DNA from: SAR86 cluster bacterium
GTDB lineage: Bacteria; Pseudomonadota; Gammaproteobacteria; Pseudomonadales; Pseudohongiellaceae
DNA length: 35,888 bases
Assembly: GCA_002401885.1 (NCBI GenBank)
Contig: NVUL01000058.1
Coordinates: forward strand, 1 to 35,888
Direction of reading: 5' to 3'
Position numbers and translations under genes: made by a program
Shown: positions 9,050 through 16,329 of the stretch, one piece after another
How the letters are laid out: every line of letters starts with the position of its first letter
Position numbering within the stretch: the first letter of the stretch is position 1
Notes under the pieces: model-generated
The model's database searches: none
What the model was told of the DNA's origin: nothing
What the model saw: the letters and a program-made list of their open reading frames with translations, nothing else

Positions 9050-9829
9050 GTGCAAAATACTCGATTTAAGAAAATCTCGATCCTGTTAGTTGATGATCAT
9101 GAATTAGTTCGTGAGGGAGTGGCTCGCCTGCTGGGCGATGCGCCGGACATGGTCGTTGTTGGACAGCTAAGTAGTGGTGAAGAAGTTCTAGAATATATCT
9201 CACATGCTGACTCTAACGACATGAATTCAGATATTTATTCCACTAATAATATTTATCGAATGCCCGACATAATCTTGCTGGATGCGCGCATGCCCGGCCT
9301 GGGGGGTATCGAAGCTACCCGCGAGATCCTGAAGCTGGCCCCGGAATGCAAGGTGGTGGCGATGTCCAGCGTAGCCAGCGGGGTAATCCCCTCGCAGATG
9401 CTGCGTTCAGGCGCAAAGGGCTTCATTACCAAGAGCGTACCCGTCGAGGAGCTGTTGAAGGCGATTCGTGTGGTGAACGAGGGCGATCACTATGTCACGC
9501 CAAGTGTGGCTACCCGTCTAGCCGTAGACCCCTTTGGCGATGATGGCGGCGGAGGCCTGTTCGATAAGCTATCCCGCAGGGAGCTGCAGATTGCGCAGAT
9601 GCTGACCGATGGCAAGAAGGTGAGTCAGATATCGATTTATCTAGGGCTAAGCCCCAAGACAGTCTACAGCTATCGCTACCGCATCTTCGAGAAGCTGGGC
9701 ATCCGCAGCGATGTAGAGCTCACGATACTCGCGGTGAAGCACGGCCTGGCCGACGATACGCGTGAGTATGATGGTCTGCCGAGCTTTGACTCAATCGTCA
9801 GTTTTCCAGCTAAGCAGTTAATCAGCTAA
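9050..9829 (+). CDS. uvrY: NarL/FixJ-type response regulator, GacA/UvrY-like
   Basis: DNA-binding response regulator, probably the partner of a BarA/GacS-type hybrid kinase controlling CsrA-binding small RNAs. The receiver domain has the acidic pair in ILLVDDHELV, phospho-acceptor Asp78 in LLDARMPG and the lysine in GFITKS. The C-terminal LuxR-type helix-turn-helix includes LSRRELQIAQML and SPKTVYSYRYRIFEKL, a near match to GacA. At 259 residues it is about 45 longer than GacA. The excess is a short N-terminal extension, an insertion of about 16 polar residues around 53-69 before the phospho-acceptor strand, and a C-terminal tail of about 20. The start is GTG with only a weak ribosome site. 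The uvrY-uvrC neighbourhood is conserved across Gammaproteobacteria. Confidence 0.92.
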   Translation: MQNTRFKKISILLVDDHELVREGVARLLGDAPDMVVVGQLSSGEEVLEYISHADSNDMNSDIYSTNNIYRMPDIILLDARMPGLGGIEATREILKLAPECKVVAMSSVASGVIPSQMLRSGAKGFITKSVPVEELLKAIRVVNEGDHYVTPSVATRLAVDPFGDDGGGGLFDKLSRRELQIAQMLTDGKKVSQISIYLGLSPKTVYSYRYRIFEKLGIRSDVELTILAVKHGLADDTREYDGLPSFDSIVSFPAKQLIS

Positions 9830-9863
9830 GTCGGCGGCTGAATCAATAGAGGTTCAACGCCTC

Positions 9864-9932
9864 GCTCGGCTAATTTCCCGAGCAATCAAATACCTTGGTA
9901 CCAATGCTACGCCCGCTGTTGAGACTGCGGGC
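9864..9932 (+). other. Two hairpins in the uvrY-uvrC spacer
   Basis: GCTCGG (9864-9869) pairs with CCGAGC (9878-9883), and GCCCGC (9911-9916) pairs with GCGGGC (9927-9932). Neither is followed by a T-run, so they are not clear intrinsic terminators. They may pause transcription or protect mRNA between the two genes. Low certainty. Confidence 0.3.
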
Positions 9933-10005
9933 GGCATCGGCTAACCTGCCTATAACCCTAGTCAATCGACCCCAATGCCGCTAACCGCGCAGTTATAGCA
10001 GGATC

Positions 10006-11853
10006 ATGTCCGCAGAAGTCAGCAAGCCATTCGACCACAAACACTTCCTCGCGCATCTCAGCAGCCGTCCTGGCGTCTATCGCATGCTGAATGAGGCAGG
10101 TGAGGTGATCTATGTGGGTAAGGCGCGCAACCTGAAGAATAGGGTAGGCAGCTACTTCAGGGCCTCTGGGCTGAACAGCAAGACGCTGGCCATGGTCAAT
10201 AAGATCCAAGAGATCGAGACTACCGTCACCAATAGTGAGACCGAGGCGCTGCTCTTAGAACAGACGCTGATCAAGAGCCATCGGCCGACCTACAATATTC
10301 AGATGCGTGACGACAAGTCCTACCCCTACATCCTGCTGACCAGCAAGGATGATTATCCAAGGCTGGGCTTCTATCGCGGCAGCCGTAAGCGAGCGGGGCG
10401 TTTCTTCGGCCCCTATCCGAGCGCTAATGCAACCCGCGAGACACTTCAAGTATTACAAAAGGTATTCAAGGTAAGGCAGTGTCAGGACAGCTATTTTAAT
10501 AACCGATCAAGACCTTGTTTGCAGTACCAGATAGACCGCTGTACGGCGCCTTGTGTGAAGGCTATTAGCACCGAGGACTATGCGAAGGACGTGCACTACT
10601 CGACCCTGTTCCTGCAAGGCAAGAGCAACGCCCTGATCAAGGAGCTGACCTCGAATATGGAAGCGGCGGCGGCGAAGGAGGATTTCGAACGGGCGGCGGT
10701 GCTGCGAGACCAGATAATGGGCCTTAGGCGCATGCAGGAGGACCAGATCGTCGCCAACCAGGGCGACGATGCGGATGTCGTCGCAGCCGAGATCCTGCAG
10801 TCCTATGTCTGCGTACACGTCATCTACATCCGCGCGGGCCGCATCATCGGTAGCAAGAACTTCTATCCACGCTTCAAGCTGGCGGAAGACGCAGGTGAGC
10901 TGATCTCAGCCTTCCTGTCGCAATCCTACCTAGGTGATGACAAGGCGGCGAGTATCCCGGCAGAGCTCATCGTGCCTACGGTGCTTGAGGACGCAGAAGG
11001 CTTGCAGGACGCCTTGGCCTACGTGGCCGGGCGCAAGGTTAAGCTTTCCATGCGCGTGCGTGGGCATCGCGCTAAATGGCTGCAGCTGGCGGTGACAAAT
11101 GCCCGTGAATCACTGCATGCCTACGTCAGCAACAAACAGAATATATTTAAACGTTTTCAGCAGTTACAGGATTCTCTTAAGCTGGAATCTATGCCAAGCC
11201 GCATAGAGTGCTTCGATATCAGTCATACCTCGGGCGAGGGCACGGTAGGTTCTTGCGTCGTGTTCGACGAGGGCGGCGCGGTGAAGAGCGACTACCGCCG
11301 CTTCAATATCAAGGGGATAACGGGGGGAGACGACTATGCTGCCATGGAGCAGGTGCTAGATCGCCGTTTCACGCGGCTTGCCAAGGGCGAGGCCAAGATC
11401 CCAGACATCCTGCTTATCGACGGCGGCAAGGGCCAGCTCACTCAGGCTAAGAAGATTATGGAGAAGTTTCAGTTGCCTGAGATTCAGCTGCTAGGCATCG
11501 CCAAGGGCATAAGCCGGCGCGCGGGGCAGGAGACACTGTTCCTGCTTAAGGATGGGCGCTTCAAGGAGATCGTCATACCGACCGAGTCTGGTGCGCTGCA
11601 TCTGCTGCAGCAGGTAAGAGACGAAGCCCATCGCTTCGCCATCACCGGCCACAGGGCCCGTCGTGCCAAGGCGCGTAAGCAGTCGACGCTAGAGGAGATA
11701 GCAGGCTTAGGGCCGAAACGCAGGCGCGAGCTGTTGCGCTACTTCGGCGGGCACCAGGAAATCAGCAAGGCGAGTGAGTCAGAAATTGCGAAAGTTACTG
11801 GGATAAGCAAGAAATTGGCCGAAAACATATATGAATACTTACACAATAGTTGA
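10006..11853 (+). CDS. uvrC: Excinuclease ABC subunit C
   Basis: UvrC makes the 3' and then 5' incisions around UvrAB-marked DNA lesions. It has 615 residues (610 in E. coli). Domains in order: GIY-YIG nuclease at the N-terminus (PGVYRML at 22-28, VIYVGKARNLKNRVGSYF at 34-51); a cysteine-rich region with CLQYQIDRCTAPC; the UvrB-binding UVR motif near 215-235 (EDFERAAVLRDQI); the RNase H-like 5' nuclease domain beginning about 390 (IECFDISHTSGEGTVGSCVV, then LLIDGGKGQL); and a tandem helix-hairpin-helix at the C-terminus (IAGLGPKRRRELLRYFGG, VTGISKKLAENIY). All key regions are present. pgsA follows, as in E. coli and Pseudomonas. Confidence 0.97.
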   Translation: MSAEVSKPFDHKHFLAHLSSRPGVYRMLNEAGEVIYVGKARNLKNRVGSYFRASGLNSKTLAMVNKIQEIETTVTNSETEALLLEQTLIKSHRPTYNIQMRDDKSYPYILLTSKDDYPRLGFYRGSRKRAGRFFGPYPSANATRETLQVLQKVFKVRQCQDSYFNNRSRPCLQYQIDRCTAPCVKAISTEDYAKDVHYSTLFLQGKSNALIKELTSNMEAAAAKEDFERAAVLRDQIMGLRRMQEDQIVANQGDDADVVAAEILQSYVCVHVIYIRAGRIIGSKNFYPRFKLAEDAGELISAFLSQSYLGDDKAASIPAELIVPTVLEDAEGLQDALAYVAGRKVKLSMRVRGHRAKWLQLAVTNARESLHAYVSNKQNIFKRFQQLQDSLKLESMPSRIECFDISHTSGEGTVGSCVVFDEGGAVKSDYRRFNIKGITGGDDYAAMEQVLDRRFTRLAKGEAKIPDILLIDGGKGQLTQAKKIMEKFQLPEIQLLGIAKGISRRAGQETLFLLKDGRFKEIVIPTESGALHLLQQVRDEAHRFAITGHRARRAKARKQSTLEEIAGLGPKRRRELLRYFGGHQEISKASESEIAKVTGISKKLAENIYEYLHNS

Positions 11854-11897
11854 TCCCGCTAACTTCAAAGCCACCTAAAATATCCGGATGTTAGCTC

Positions 11898-11937
11898 TTA
11901 TTTACTTCTCTTTTAGAGTACAACACTCTGTAAATAA
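11898..11937 (+). other. Inverted repeat between uvrC and pgsA
   Basis: TTATTTAC (11898-11905) is the reverse complement of GTAAATAA (11930-11937). An inner AGAGT (11915-11919) pairs with ACTCT (11925-11929). The arms are AT-rich and no clean T-run follows. It could be a weak terminator or an mRNA-processing hairpin separating uvrC and pgsA expression. Confidence 0.35.
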
Positions 11938-11991
11938 AGAATAAAATATTAGAGTGCACAAGCAGCGGCGAAGGAAAAATAAGAAACTAAT

Positions 11992-12540
11992 ATGAATTGG
12001 GCAAACATTGCTACGATCAGTCGAGTCGTCCTCATTCCGGTGGTTATCTATTGCTACAATCTAGACACGCAATCAAGTCACCTCCTGGCAGCCATCCTGT
12101 TCTCGATCGCGAGCCTGACCGACTGGCTGGATGGCTATCTTGCACGAAAGCTCGATCAGACCTCTGAATTCGGGGCCTTCCTGGATCCTGTCGCGGACAA
12201 GTTGTTGGTCGCGATCATCGTAATCATGTTGGTGTCGGTCTACCCGGCATTGCTACTCGCTGGAAGCATCATCATCGCCCGCGAGATCCTGGTATCCGCG
12301 CTGCGTGAATGGATGGCGGCGCAGGGGCTAAGAGATAAAGTAGCGGTCGCATTTTCAGGTAAGCTCAAGACCACGGTACAGATGCTAGCCATCATCACGC
12401 TCTTGTTAGCTAATCCGAGCCTGCCTGAATGGGTACTCATGCTTGGCTACGCGCTTATTTATCTAGCGGCAGTGTTGAGCATTAGCTCAGGAATGCAGTA
12501 TTTTCGAGCAGCCTTAGGCGAACAGCAGTCAAAGTCATAA
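11992..12540 (+). CDS. pgsA: CDP-diacylglycerol-glycerol-3-phosphate 3-phosphatidyltransferase
   Basis: PgsA makes phosphatidylglycerol phosphate, the committed step to phosphatidylglycerol and cardiolipin, in the inner membrane. The CDP-alcohol phosphatidyltransferase signature is complete: Asp44-x2-Asp47-Gly48-x2-Ala51-Arg52-x8-Gly61-x3-Asp65-x3-Asp69. The 182 residues hold about five to six hydrophobic helices and match the family length (182 in E. coli). The ATG has a purine-rich leader (GAAGGAAAA) about ten bases upstream. It sits between uvrC and the tRNA cluster, a conserved location. Confidence 0.96.
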   Translation: MNWANIATISRVVLIPVVIYCYNLDTQSSHLLAAILFSIASLTDWLDGYLARKLDQTSEFGAFLDPVADKLLVAIIVIMLVSVYPALLLAGSIIIAREILVSALREWMAAQGLRDKVAVAFSGKLKTTVQMLAIITLLLANPSLPEWVLMLGYALIYLAAVLSISSGMQYFRAALGEQQSKS

Positions 12541-12567
12541 GAAATGCCAGAAAGCCACGAGTTCAGC

Positions 12568-12595
12568 TTGACTTGGGACACTTAGGCATTAGAAT
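12568..12595 (+). promoter_or_regulatory. Sigma-70 promoter for tRNA-Gly
   Basis: TTGACT (12568-12573), a 16-base spacer and TAGAAT (12590-12595) form a strong sigma-70 promoter. The bases just after the -10 (AAGCGCC) are GC-rich, the discriminator type found at stable-RNA promoters under stringent control. Transcription should begin near 12602, about 80 bases before the mature tRNA. Confidence 0.75.
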
Positions 12596-12680
12596 AAGCG
12601 CCTCTTTCGGGTAGCGGTTCCGGCAAGCGTATTTCCTAGCTTAGCGGGCCTAAACTCAAGAGTGATTAACACCTCAAAAC

Positions 12681-12756
<76 letters not shown>

Positions 12757-12788
12757 ATTTTGGCCACTTCAACAGATAGAAGCTGACG

Positions 12789-12820
12789 AATATCTCTATA
12801 ACTATCATAGAGATAAATAT
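12789..12820 (+). terminator. AT-rich hairpin after tRNA-Gly, possible terminator
   Basis: TATCTCTAT (12791-12799) pairs perfectly with ATAGAGATA (12807-12815) across a 7-base loop. The outer bases AATAT/ATATT extend the stem with one bulge. A pyrimidine-rich TTCTTCTTCTT stretch follows. It lies 33 bases after tRNA-Gly and before pirin, so it may end the now-separate tRNA-Gly transcript. The stem is weak in GC, so an operator is also possible. Confidence 0.4.
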
Positions 12821-12871
12821 TCTTCTTCTTGCCAGTTATACAATACCCCGAACACACCAGCCTTGCCTGAC

Positions 12872-12888
12872 TACGGTTAAAAACCGTA
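12872..12888 (+). promoter_or_regulatory. 17-bp inverted repeat upstream of pirin
   Basis: TACGGTT-AAA-AACCGTA is a perfect 7-bp inverted repeat with a 3-base centre, 113 bases before the pirin start. It could be a dimeric regulator's operator or part of a terminator. No function can be assigned from sequence. Confidence 0.35.
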
Positions 12889-13001
12889 CACTAATTCGCC
12901 ATCGAACTGGATAGCCCATTTTGCATAAATATCTAGGCAGGCTAGCTCGAACAGGCAGACTTTTGGTGAATAATTGAGCAACGGAGCGAAACAAGCCAGC
13001 T

Positions 13002-13913
13002 ATGAGCAATCTCTATAACGGCAACGACGAGTGCGAAGGCGAGAAAAACTCCAGTAATGGCATAGACCTAGTGCTTAAACCTGGAGTAAAAGACCTAGGC
13101 AGCTTCAGCGTAAGACGAACACTGCCTTCAAGACAGCAACGCAAAGTAGGCCCGTGGATATTCTTCGACCACGCCGGCCCAGCCCACTTCAACCCAGGCG
13201 AAGGCATCGACGTAAGACCCCACCCCCACATCAATCTAGCCACAGTCACCTATATGTTCGAGGGCCAGTTCCTGCACCGCGACTCGATAGGCAGTGTTCA
13301 GGTAATCAAGCCCGGCGATATCAACCTGATGGTAGCGGGCAAGGGCATAGTCCACTCGGAACGCACCCCGCCAGAAATACGCAAAACCGAACATAGCCTG
13401 CACGCGCTGCAGCTCTGGCTTGCATTGCCAGAAGCAGATGAAGAGATAGATCCAGCCTTCTATCACTATCCAGCCGACGAACTGCCAACCACAGAGATCG
13501 ACGGCGTCACGCTAAGAGTAATGATGGGCTCGGCCTATGGGTTGAGCTCACCGGTAAAGACTTTCGCCGAGACACTTTATGTGGAAGCACTCCTCAAAGC
13601 GGGCCAGCGCCTAACATTGCCTGTGTGTGAAGAAAGAGCGATCTACATGGCCAAGGGCGAGGTCAGCAGCAATGGCACAGCAATTGAAGAATTCACTATG
13701 GCGATACTGGATCAGAAGAACGAATTCACCGTCGAAGCAACTACCGATGCCAGGTTAGCCTTCATCGGCGGCGAGAAACTCAGCAAACGTTTCATCGACT
13801 GGAACTTCGTGTCCAGCGACAAAGATCGAATACGGAAGGCGAGAGAGGATTGGAAAGAAGGGCGCTTCGACAAAGTGCCGGAGGATGATGAAGAGTTTAT
13901 TCCATTACCCTGA
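13002..13913 (+). CDS. Pirin family protein
   Basis: Bicupin metalloprotein of the pirin family; known members include quercetinases, regulators and redox-linked proteins. It has 303 residues. The N-terminal cupin carries the metal ligands His74 and His76 in VRPHPHINLATVTYMFEG, and His118 and Glu120 in GKGIVHSE. HRDSIGS and the C-terminal cupin (AIYMAKGEV, RLAFIGGEKL) also fit. The family segment usually reads HPHRGFETVTY; here INLATVTY replaces RGFETVTY while the ligands stay intact. No typical ribosome site precedes the ATG. The gene lies alone inside the tRNA cluster, between tRNA-Gly and tRNA-Cys, suggesting insertion. The substrate is unknown. Confidence 0.9.
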   Translation: MSNLYNGNDECEGEKNSSNGIDLVLKPGVKDLGSFSVRRTLPSRQQRKVGPWIFFDHAGPAHFNPGEGIDVRPHPHINLATVTYMFEGQFLHRDSIGSVQVIKPGDINLMVAGKGIVHSERTPPEIRKTEHSLHALQLWLALPEADEEIDPAFYHYPADELPTTEIDGVTLRVMMGSAYGLSSPVKTFAETLYVEALLKAGQRLTLPVCEERAIYMAKGEVSSNGTAIEEFTMAILDQKNEFTVEATTDARLAFIGGEKLSKRFIDWNFVSSDKDRIRKAREDWKEGRFDKVPEDDEEFIPLP

Positions 13914-13972
13914 TATTACAGATTTAATTTGAAGCAAGGTCGTAGCCATCGCAGGGGCTGAATGGATAAGAA

Positions 13973-14047
13973 GGCTGGATGGCAGGGTGGTCATGCGGCG
14001 ATAGTCCCAGTCTCTTAAAGCCTGATTGAAAGCCGTGCAGCGGCGCA
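13973..14047 (+). pseudogene. Decayed tRNA-Cys copy
   Basis: The first 24 bases repeat the start of the intact tRNA-Cys at 14274 with one mismatch (GGCTGGATGGCAGGGTGGTC and on). Similarity then fades but can be followed through the anticodon arm and into the T-arm region. The anticodon stem cannot form and there is no CCA end. It lies about 300 bases before the functional gene and directly after pirin, so it looks like a relic of a local duplication linked to the insertion that split the tRNA cluster. Confidence 0.7.
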
Positions 14048-14125
14048 GACCGTGAAATGCTTCCTCGAGGGGTGAGGAATTAAACTTAGTTCAATTTGGA
14101 ATCAAAGCCGCGTAGCGGTGCAGAC
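14029..14125 (+). repeat. Pair of REP-like repeats
   Basis: AAAGCCGTGCAGCGGCGCAGAC (14029-14050, written here only to show the 19 shared positions; second copy at 14104-14125 differs at three C/T sites) occurs twice, 75 bases apart. Each copy holds a short GCCG/CGGC hairpin. A third, inverted partial copy shares AGCCGCGTAGCG and lies near 15165-15176. The 360-base gap between pirin and tRNA-Cys otherwise holds only the pseudo-tRNA and a promoter; I see no gene in it. Confidence 0.5.
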
Positions 14126-14231
14126 ATCCGAAGGCTGCCCCGAATCATTCCGACGGTCTAGATGGCCACACAAACCAAGGATATTTATTTAACCTTTTTA
14201 ACACTCAGACCATGCCCAAAGCCCCGAGTTT

Positions 14232-14240
14232 TGGTATAGT
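14232..14240 (+). promoter_or_regulatory. Extended -10 promoter for tRNA-Cys/tRNA-Leu
   Basis: TGGTATAGT is an extended -10 (TGn plus TATAGT at 14235-14240) followed by a GCGCGC discriminator, as at the tRNA-Gly promoter. No good -35 lies 17 bases upstream, which an extended -10 can tolerate. It probably drives tRNA-Cys and tRNA-Leu now that they are separated from the upstream promoter. Confidence 0.55.
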
Positions 14241-14273
14241 GCGCGCTCTTTTGAAAAGCATGAAATGATTAAA

Positions 14274-14347
14274 GGCTGGATGGCAGAGTGGTCATGCAGC
14301 GGACTGCAACTCCGTTAACGCCGGTTCGATTCCGACTCCAGCCTCCA
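14274..14347 (+). tRNA. cysT: tRNA-Cys (GCA)
   Basis: 74-nt cloverleaf with CCA encoded. The acceptor GGCTGGA pairs with TCCAGCC, the discriminator is T, the anticodon loop contains GCA, and the T-arm reads GGTTCGATTCC. It corresponds to cysT of the conserved glycine-cysteine-leucine cluster. Confidence 0.95.
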
Positions 14348-14385
14348 TTTCAACAAAAACCCTAGTAAGACCATCCCTTCAAAAT

Positions 14386-14472
14386 GCCCGGATGGCGAAA
14401 TTGGTAGACGCAAGGGACTTAAAATCCCTCGCTTGAAAGAGCGTGCCGGTTCGATTCCGGCTCCGGGCACCA
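14386..14472 (+). tRNA. leuZ: tRNA-Leu (TAA)
   Basis: 87-nt class II tRNA with a long variable arm and CCA encoded. The acceptor GCCCGGA pairs with TCCGGGC, the anticodon loop CTTAAAA gives TAA, and the T-arm is GGTTCGATTCC. It begins 38 bases after tRNA-Cys and is probably co-transcribed. It matches leuZ. Confidence 0.95.
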
Positions 14473-14500
14473 AATCAGAACAGAAAACTTATTAGGGTAT

Positions 14501-14560
14501 TTCCGGTAATCTTTACTACTGCCAGAGTGGGGCGGTTTTCCCACTTACTCTTTCCGGTAA
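14501..14560 (+). repeat. Terminator-like repeat, copy A
   Basis: The core starts TTCCGGTAATCTTTACTA at 14501. ACTGCC (14518-14523) pairs with GGCGGT (14531-14536), followed by TTTTC, so the copy reads as an intrinsic terminator for the tRNA-Leu transcript. A second TTCCGGTAA follows at 14552-14560. Related copies lie at 15263 and 16277. Confidence 0.7.
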
Positions 14561-14692
14561 CCCCTTCCTTTCCTCACAGTAATGTCTTCAATTAGTCGCC
14601 AATTGTTACAATACTCGTGGGTATGGCTACAATATCCACTAAGCATTTTTAGGTATGGGGCCCCCTCCATATATCAATGTTAGGTCTACCAG

Positions 14693-15142
14693 TTGAATAT
14701 CGAGAATAGTCCATACATTTTTTATCAAGTACTAGCCATCGTGGCATTTTTAGTCGTGGATTCATCGTCAGGTATAATTGCTAGTATTTCTATTGGGGGA
14801 GATACGCTTTCATCAGCTGCAAAGGATCAAATATACTACACAGCAACGCAACCAGCGGGAAGTGCCTTCTTGCTTCTACCTTATTTAACACTTTCATGGA
14901 TATCTGCGTCGCTAGCTAGAAAGAAACTCTTTGAAAGTTCCAAATTTATTTTCTTCCTGGGAGTGATGATAATTTGGACTATGACAGCTCTTGGTTACAG
15001 ATCTGCAGAACTGCTGATGCAAGATGGGTACTATACAGCGGCAATATTTGAAGTAGCATTTCTTCCTCTAGAATTCATTCCTTGGCTACTTGTGCTGTTA
15101 TTTATTAGATATATGCTTGTGAGAAAGAGTAAAGAGACCTAA
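14693..15142 (+). CDS. Unrecognised four-helix membrane protein
   Basis: 149 residues of no family I recognise. About four hydrophobic segments are visible, near 9-32, 55-75, 84-103 and 118-142, and the protein ends in a basic tail (VRKSKET). The only in-frame start near the N-terminus is a TTG at 14693 without a clear ribosome site, which lowers confidence that it is translated as drawn. The DNA is AT-rich compared with the housekeeping genes on the left. A terminator-like repeat lies on both sides, and the frame is unbroken over 450 bases. It is probably an accessory inner-membrane protein. Confidence 0.55.
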   Translation: MNIENSPYIFYQVLAIVAFLVVDSSSGIIASISIGGDTLSSAAKDQIYYTATQPAGSAFLLLPYLTLSWISASLARKKLFESSKFIFFLGVMIIWTMTALGYRSAELLMQDGYYTAAIFEVAFLPLEFIPWLLVLLFIRYMLVRKSKET

Positions 15143-15164
15143 CACAGGAATCAAAAAGGAAACA

Positions 15165-15340
15165 GCGCTACGCGGCTGCTCCTATTATTAAGGGCGTTAT
15201 TCCGGTAATGACTATTACCGCCTGAAGGGTAGGATATCTGCCTAGATAATCCGCTTAGTGATTTCCGGTAATCTTTACTATCGCCGGAGTGGGGCGGTTT
15301 TTCTACTCCTTGTTTCCAGTAATGCACGATTTTACCGGAA
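15165..15340 (+). repeat. Repeat cluster with copy B of the terminator-like repeat
   Basis: This fills most of the 336-base gap between the two orphan genes. It holds an inverted partial REP-like motif near 15165-15176 and a degenerate TTCCGGTAA element at 15200-15235. The full copy B starts at 15263: ATCGCC (15280-15285) pairs with GGCGGT (15293-15298), then TTTTTC. An inverted TTACCGGAA at 15332-15340 is the exact reverse complement of the copy's first nine bases, so the unit is bounded by 9-bp inverted ends. No gene is seen here. Confidence 0.65.
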
Positions 15341-15478
15341 TTAATTTCTCTCTTTTTCCTCCTCTTGCATTGAAATTCGTGGGTTAAACCAGAAGATCTG
15401 TTAAAGTGATTTTTATGAGTAGAAACTGCGTGTCTAGCAAAGGCTGGGAAGTCCAACTGACAAACGAAGTAAGTATAT

Positions 15479-16192
15479 ATGCATTCTAAATGCCCTATCT
15501 GCCAAAAAGAATTACCGGAACTTGCAAAAAAATGTGTCGAATGTGGCGCATATCAAAATAAGGTAATTCGGAATATTCTTCTAATTTCTCGGATAGTAGC
15601 GGGGCTTACAATAATAACTTCCGCCGTTATTTTCTCAATAGTACAGTTTGAATCAGTTAAGAGAATATTCGCCTGGCATGACTCAATCGAAATCATTTCT
15701 TTTCAGAATCCAAACAATACACCAATATTAAATACTGGACATGGACCAGTAGTTATCGACCAAATATATACATATGCAACCGTAGAAGAGAATGGGGTTA
15801 GAGTTGATGCGCGTTTTATGTCTATATCAAAGATCATCGAGGAAGATGAGTTCTACTACCATGACTTTAAAGATATAGGGCACTTTAACAAGGGATATCA
15901 GTTTTTCAACATGGCTGATTCTAGAGAGCTAGATATGCCACTCGATGAAATATTTAAAAGTGCACAAAGAGGGCCGCCTAAAGAAAACCCATGCTTTGCT
16001 ATTCAGCTACTCCCTAAAGAAAATAATATGATCGCCTTAGGTCTTGTTCAAAACATCGTGCCGGATTTTATTAAAGAATATGAATTAGTTATAGACGGAA
16101 GGTCTTTAAAAACAGGGGAAAAAGTAGAGGTCAATTATCCTTTAATCGGTGTTTTAATGAGGAACCGGAACAAAGAAAGCTGTGAAGGATAG
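15479..16192 (+). CDS. Zinc-ribbon membrane protein of unknown function
   Basis: 237 residues. The N-terminus has a zinc-ribbon with Cys5, Cys8, Cys19 and Cys22 (CPIC, CVECG), of the type often seen at the start of small bacterial membrane proteins. One membrane helix follows at about 29-53. The remaining 180 or so residues are hydrophilic with no recognised motif and would lie in the periplasm if the zinc-ribbon is cytoplasmic. The ATG lacks a strong ribosome site. The DNA is AT-rich, and copies of the terminator-like repeat lie on both sides, as for the upstream orphan. A sensor or envelope protein is possible but not shown. Confidence 0.7.
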   Translation: MHSKCPICQKELPELAKKCVECGAYQNKVIRNILLISRIVAGLTIITSAVIFSIVQFESVKRIFAWHDSIEIISFQNPNNTPILNTGHGPVVIDQIYTYATVEENGVRVDARFMSISKIIEEDEFYYHDFKDIGHFNKGYQFFNMADSRELDMPLDEIFKSAQRGPPKENPCFAIQLLPKENNMIALGLVQNIVPDFIKEYELVIDGRSLKTGEKVEVNYPLIGVLMRNRNKESCEG

Positions 16193-16276
16193 ATAGCCGA
16201 GGTCGTTAGATTGCAGAAGAGTCTAGTTCTAGTATAAAACGAGGATAAGAAAAGCTGTAAAATTCCAATTCCTAAA

Positions 16277-16321
16277 TTCCGGTAATCTTTATTACTGCCA
16301 GAGTAGGGCAGTATTTCTACT
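16277..16321 (+). repeat. Terminator-like repeat, copy C
   Basis: TTCCGGTAATCTTTATTACT begins at 16277. ACTGCC (16294-16299) pairs with GGCAGT (16307-16312). Compared with copy A, the wobble pair in the stem has become a Watson-Crick pair, which supports a selected hairpin. It lies 84 bases after the zinc-ribbon gene. Confidence 0.7.
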
Positions 16322-16329
16322 GAAGAAAA

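Noticed and set aside
14681..15142. Integron cassette: GTTAGGT just before and ACCTAAC at the end of the orphan gene match attC core-site patterns.
   Set aside because: No paired core site lies 57-141 bases away on the proper side of either, no folded attC could be drawn, and no integrase is present. Two 7-mers can occur by chance.
15151..15456. A 101-codon minus-strand open frame.
   Set aside because: It runs through the repeat cluster between the two orphan genes, its composition is not protein-like, and it has no recognisable motif.
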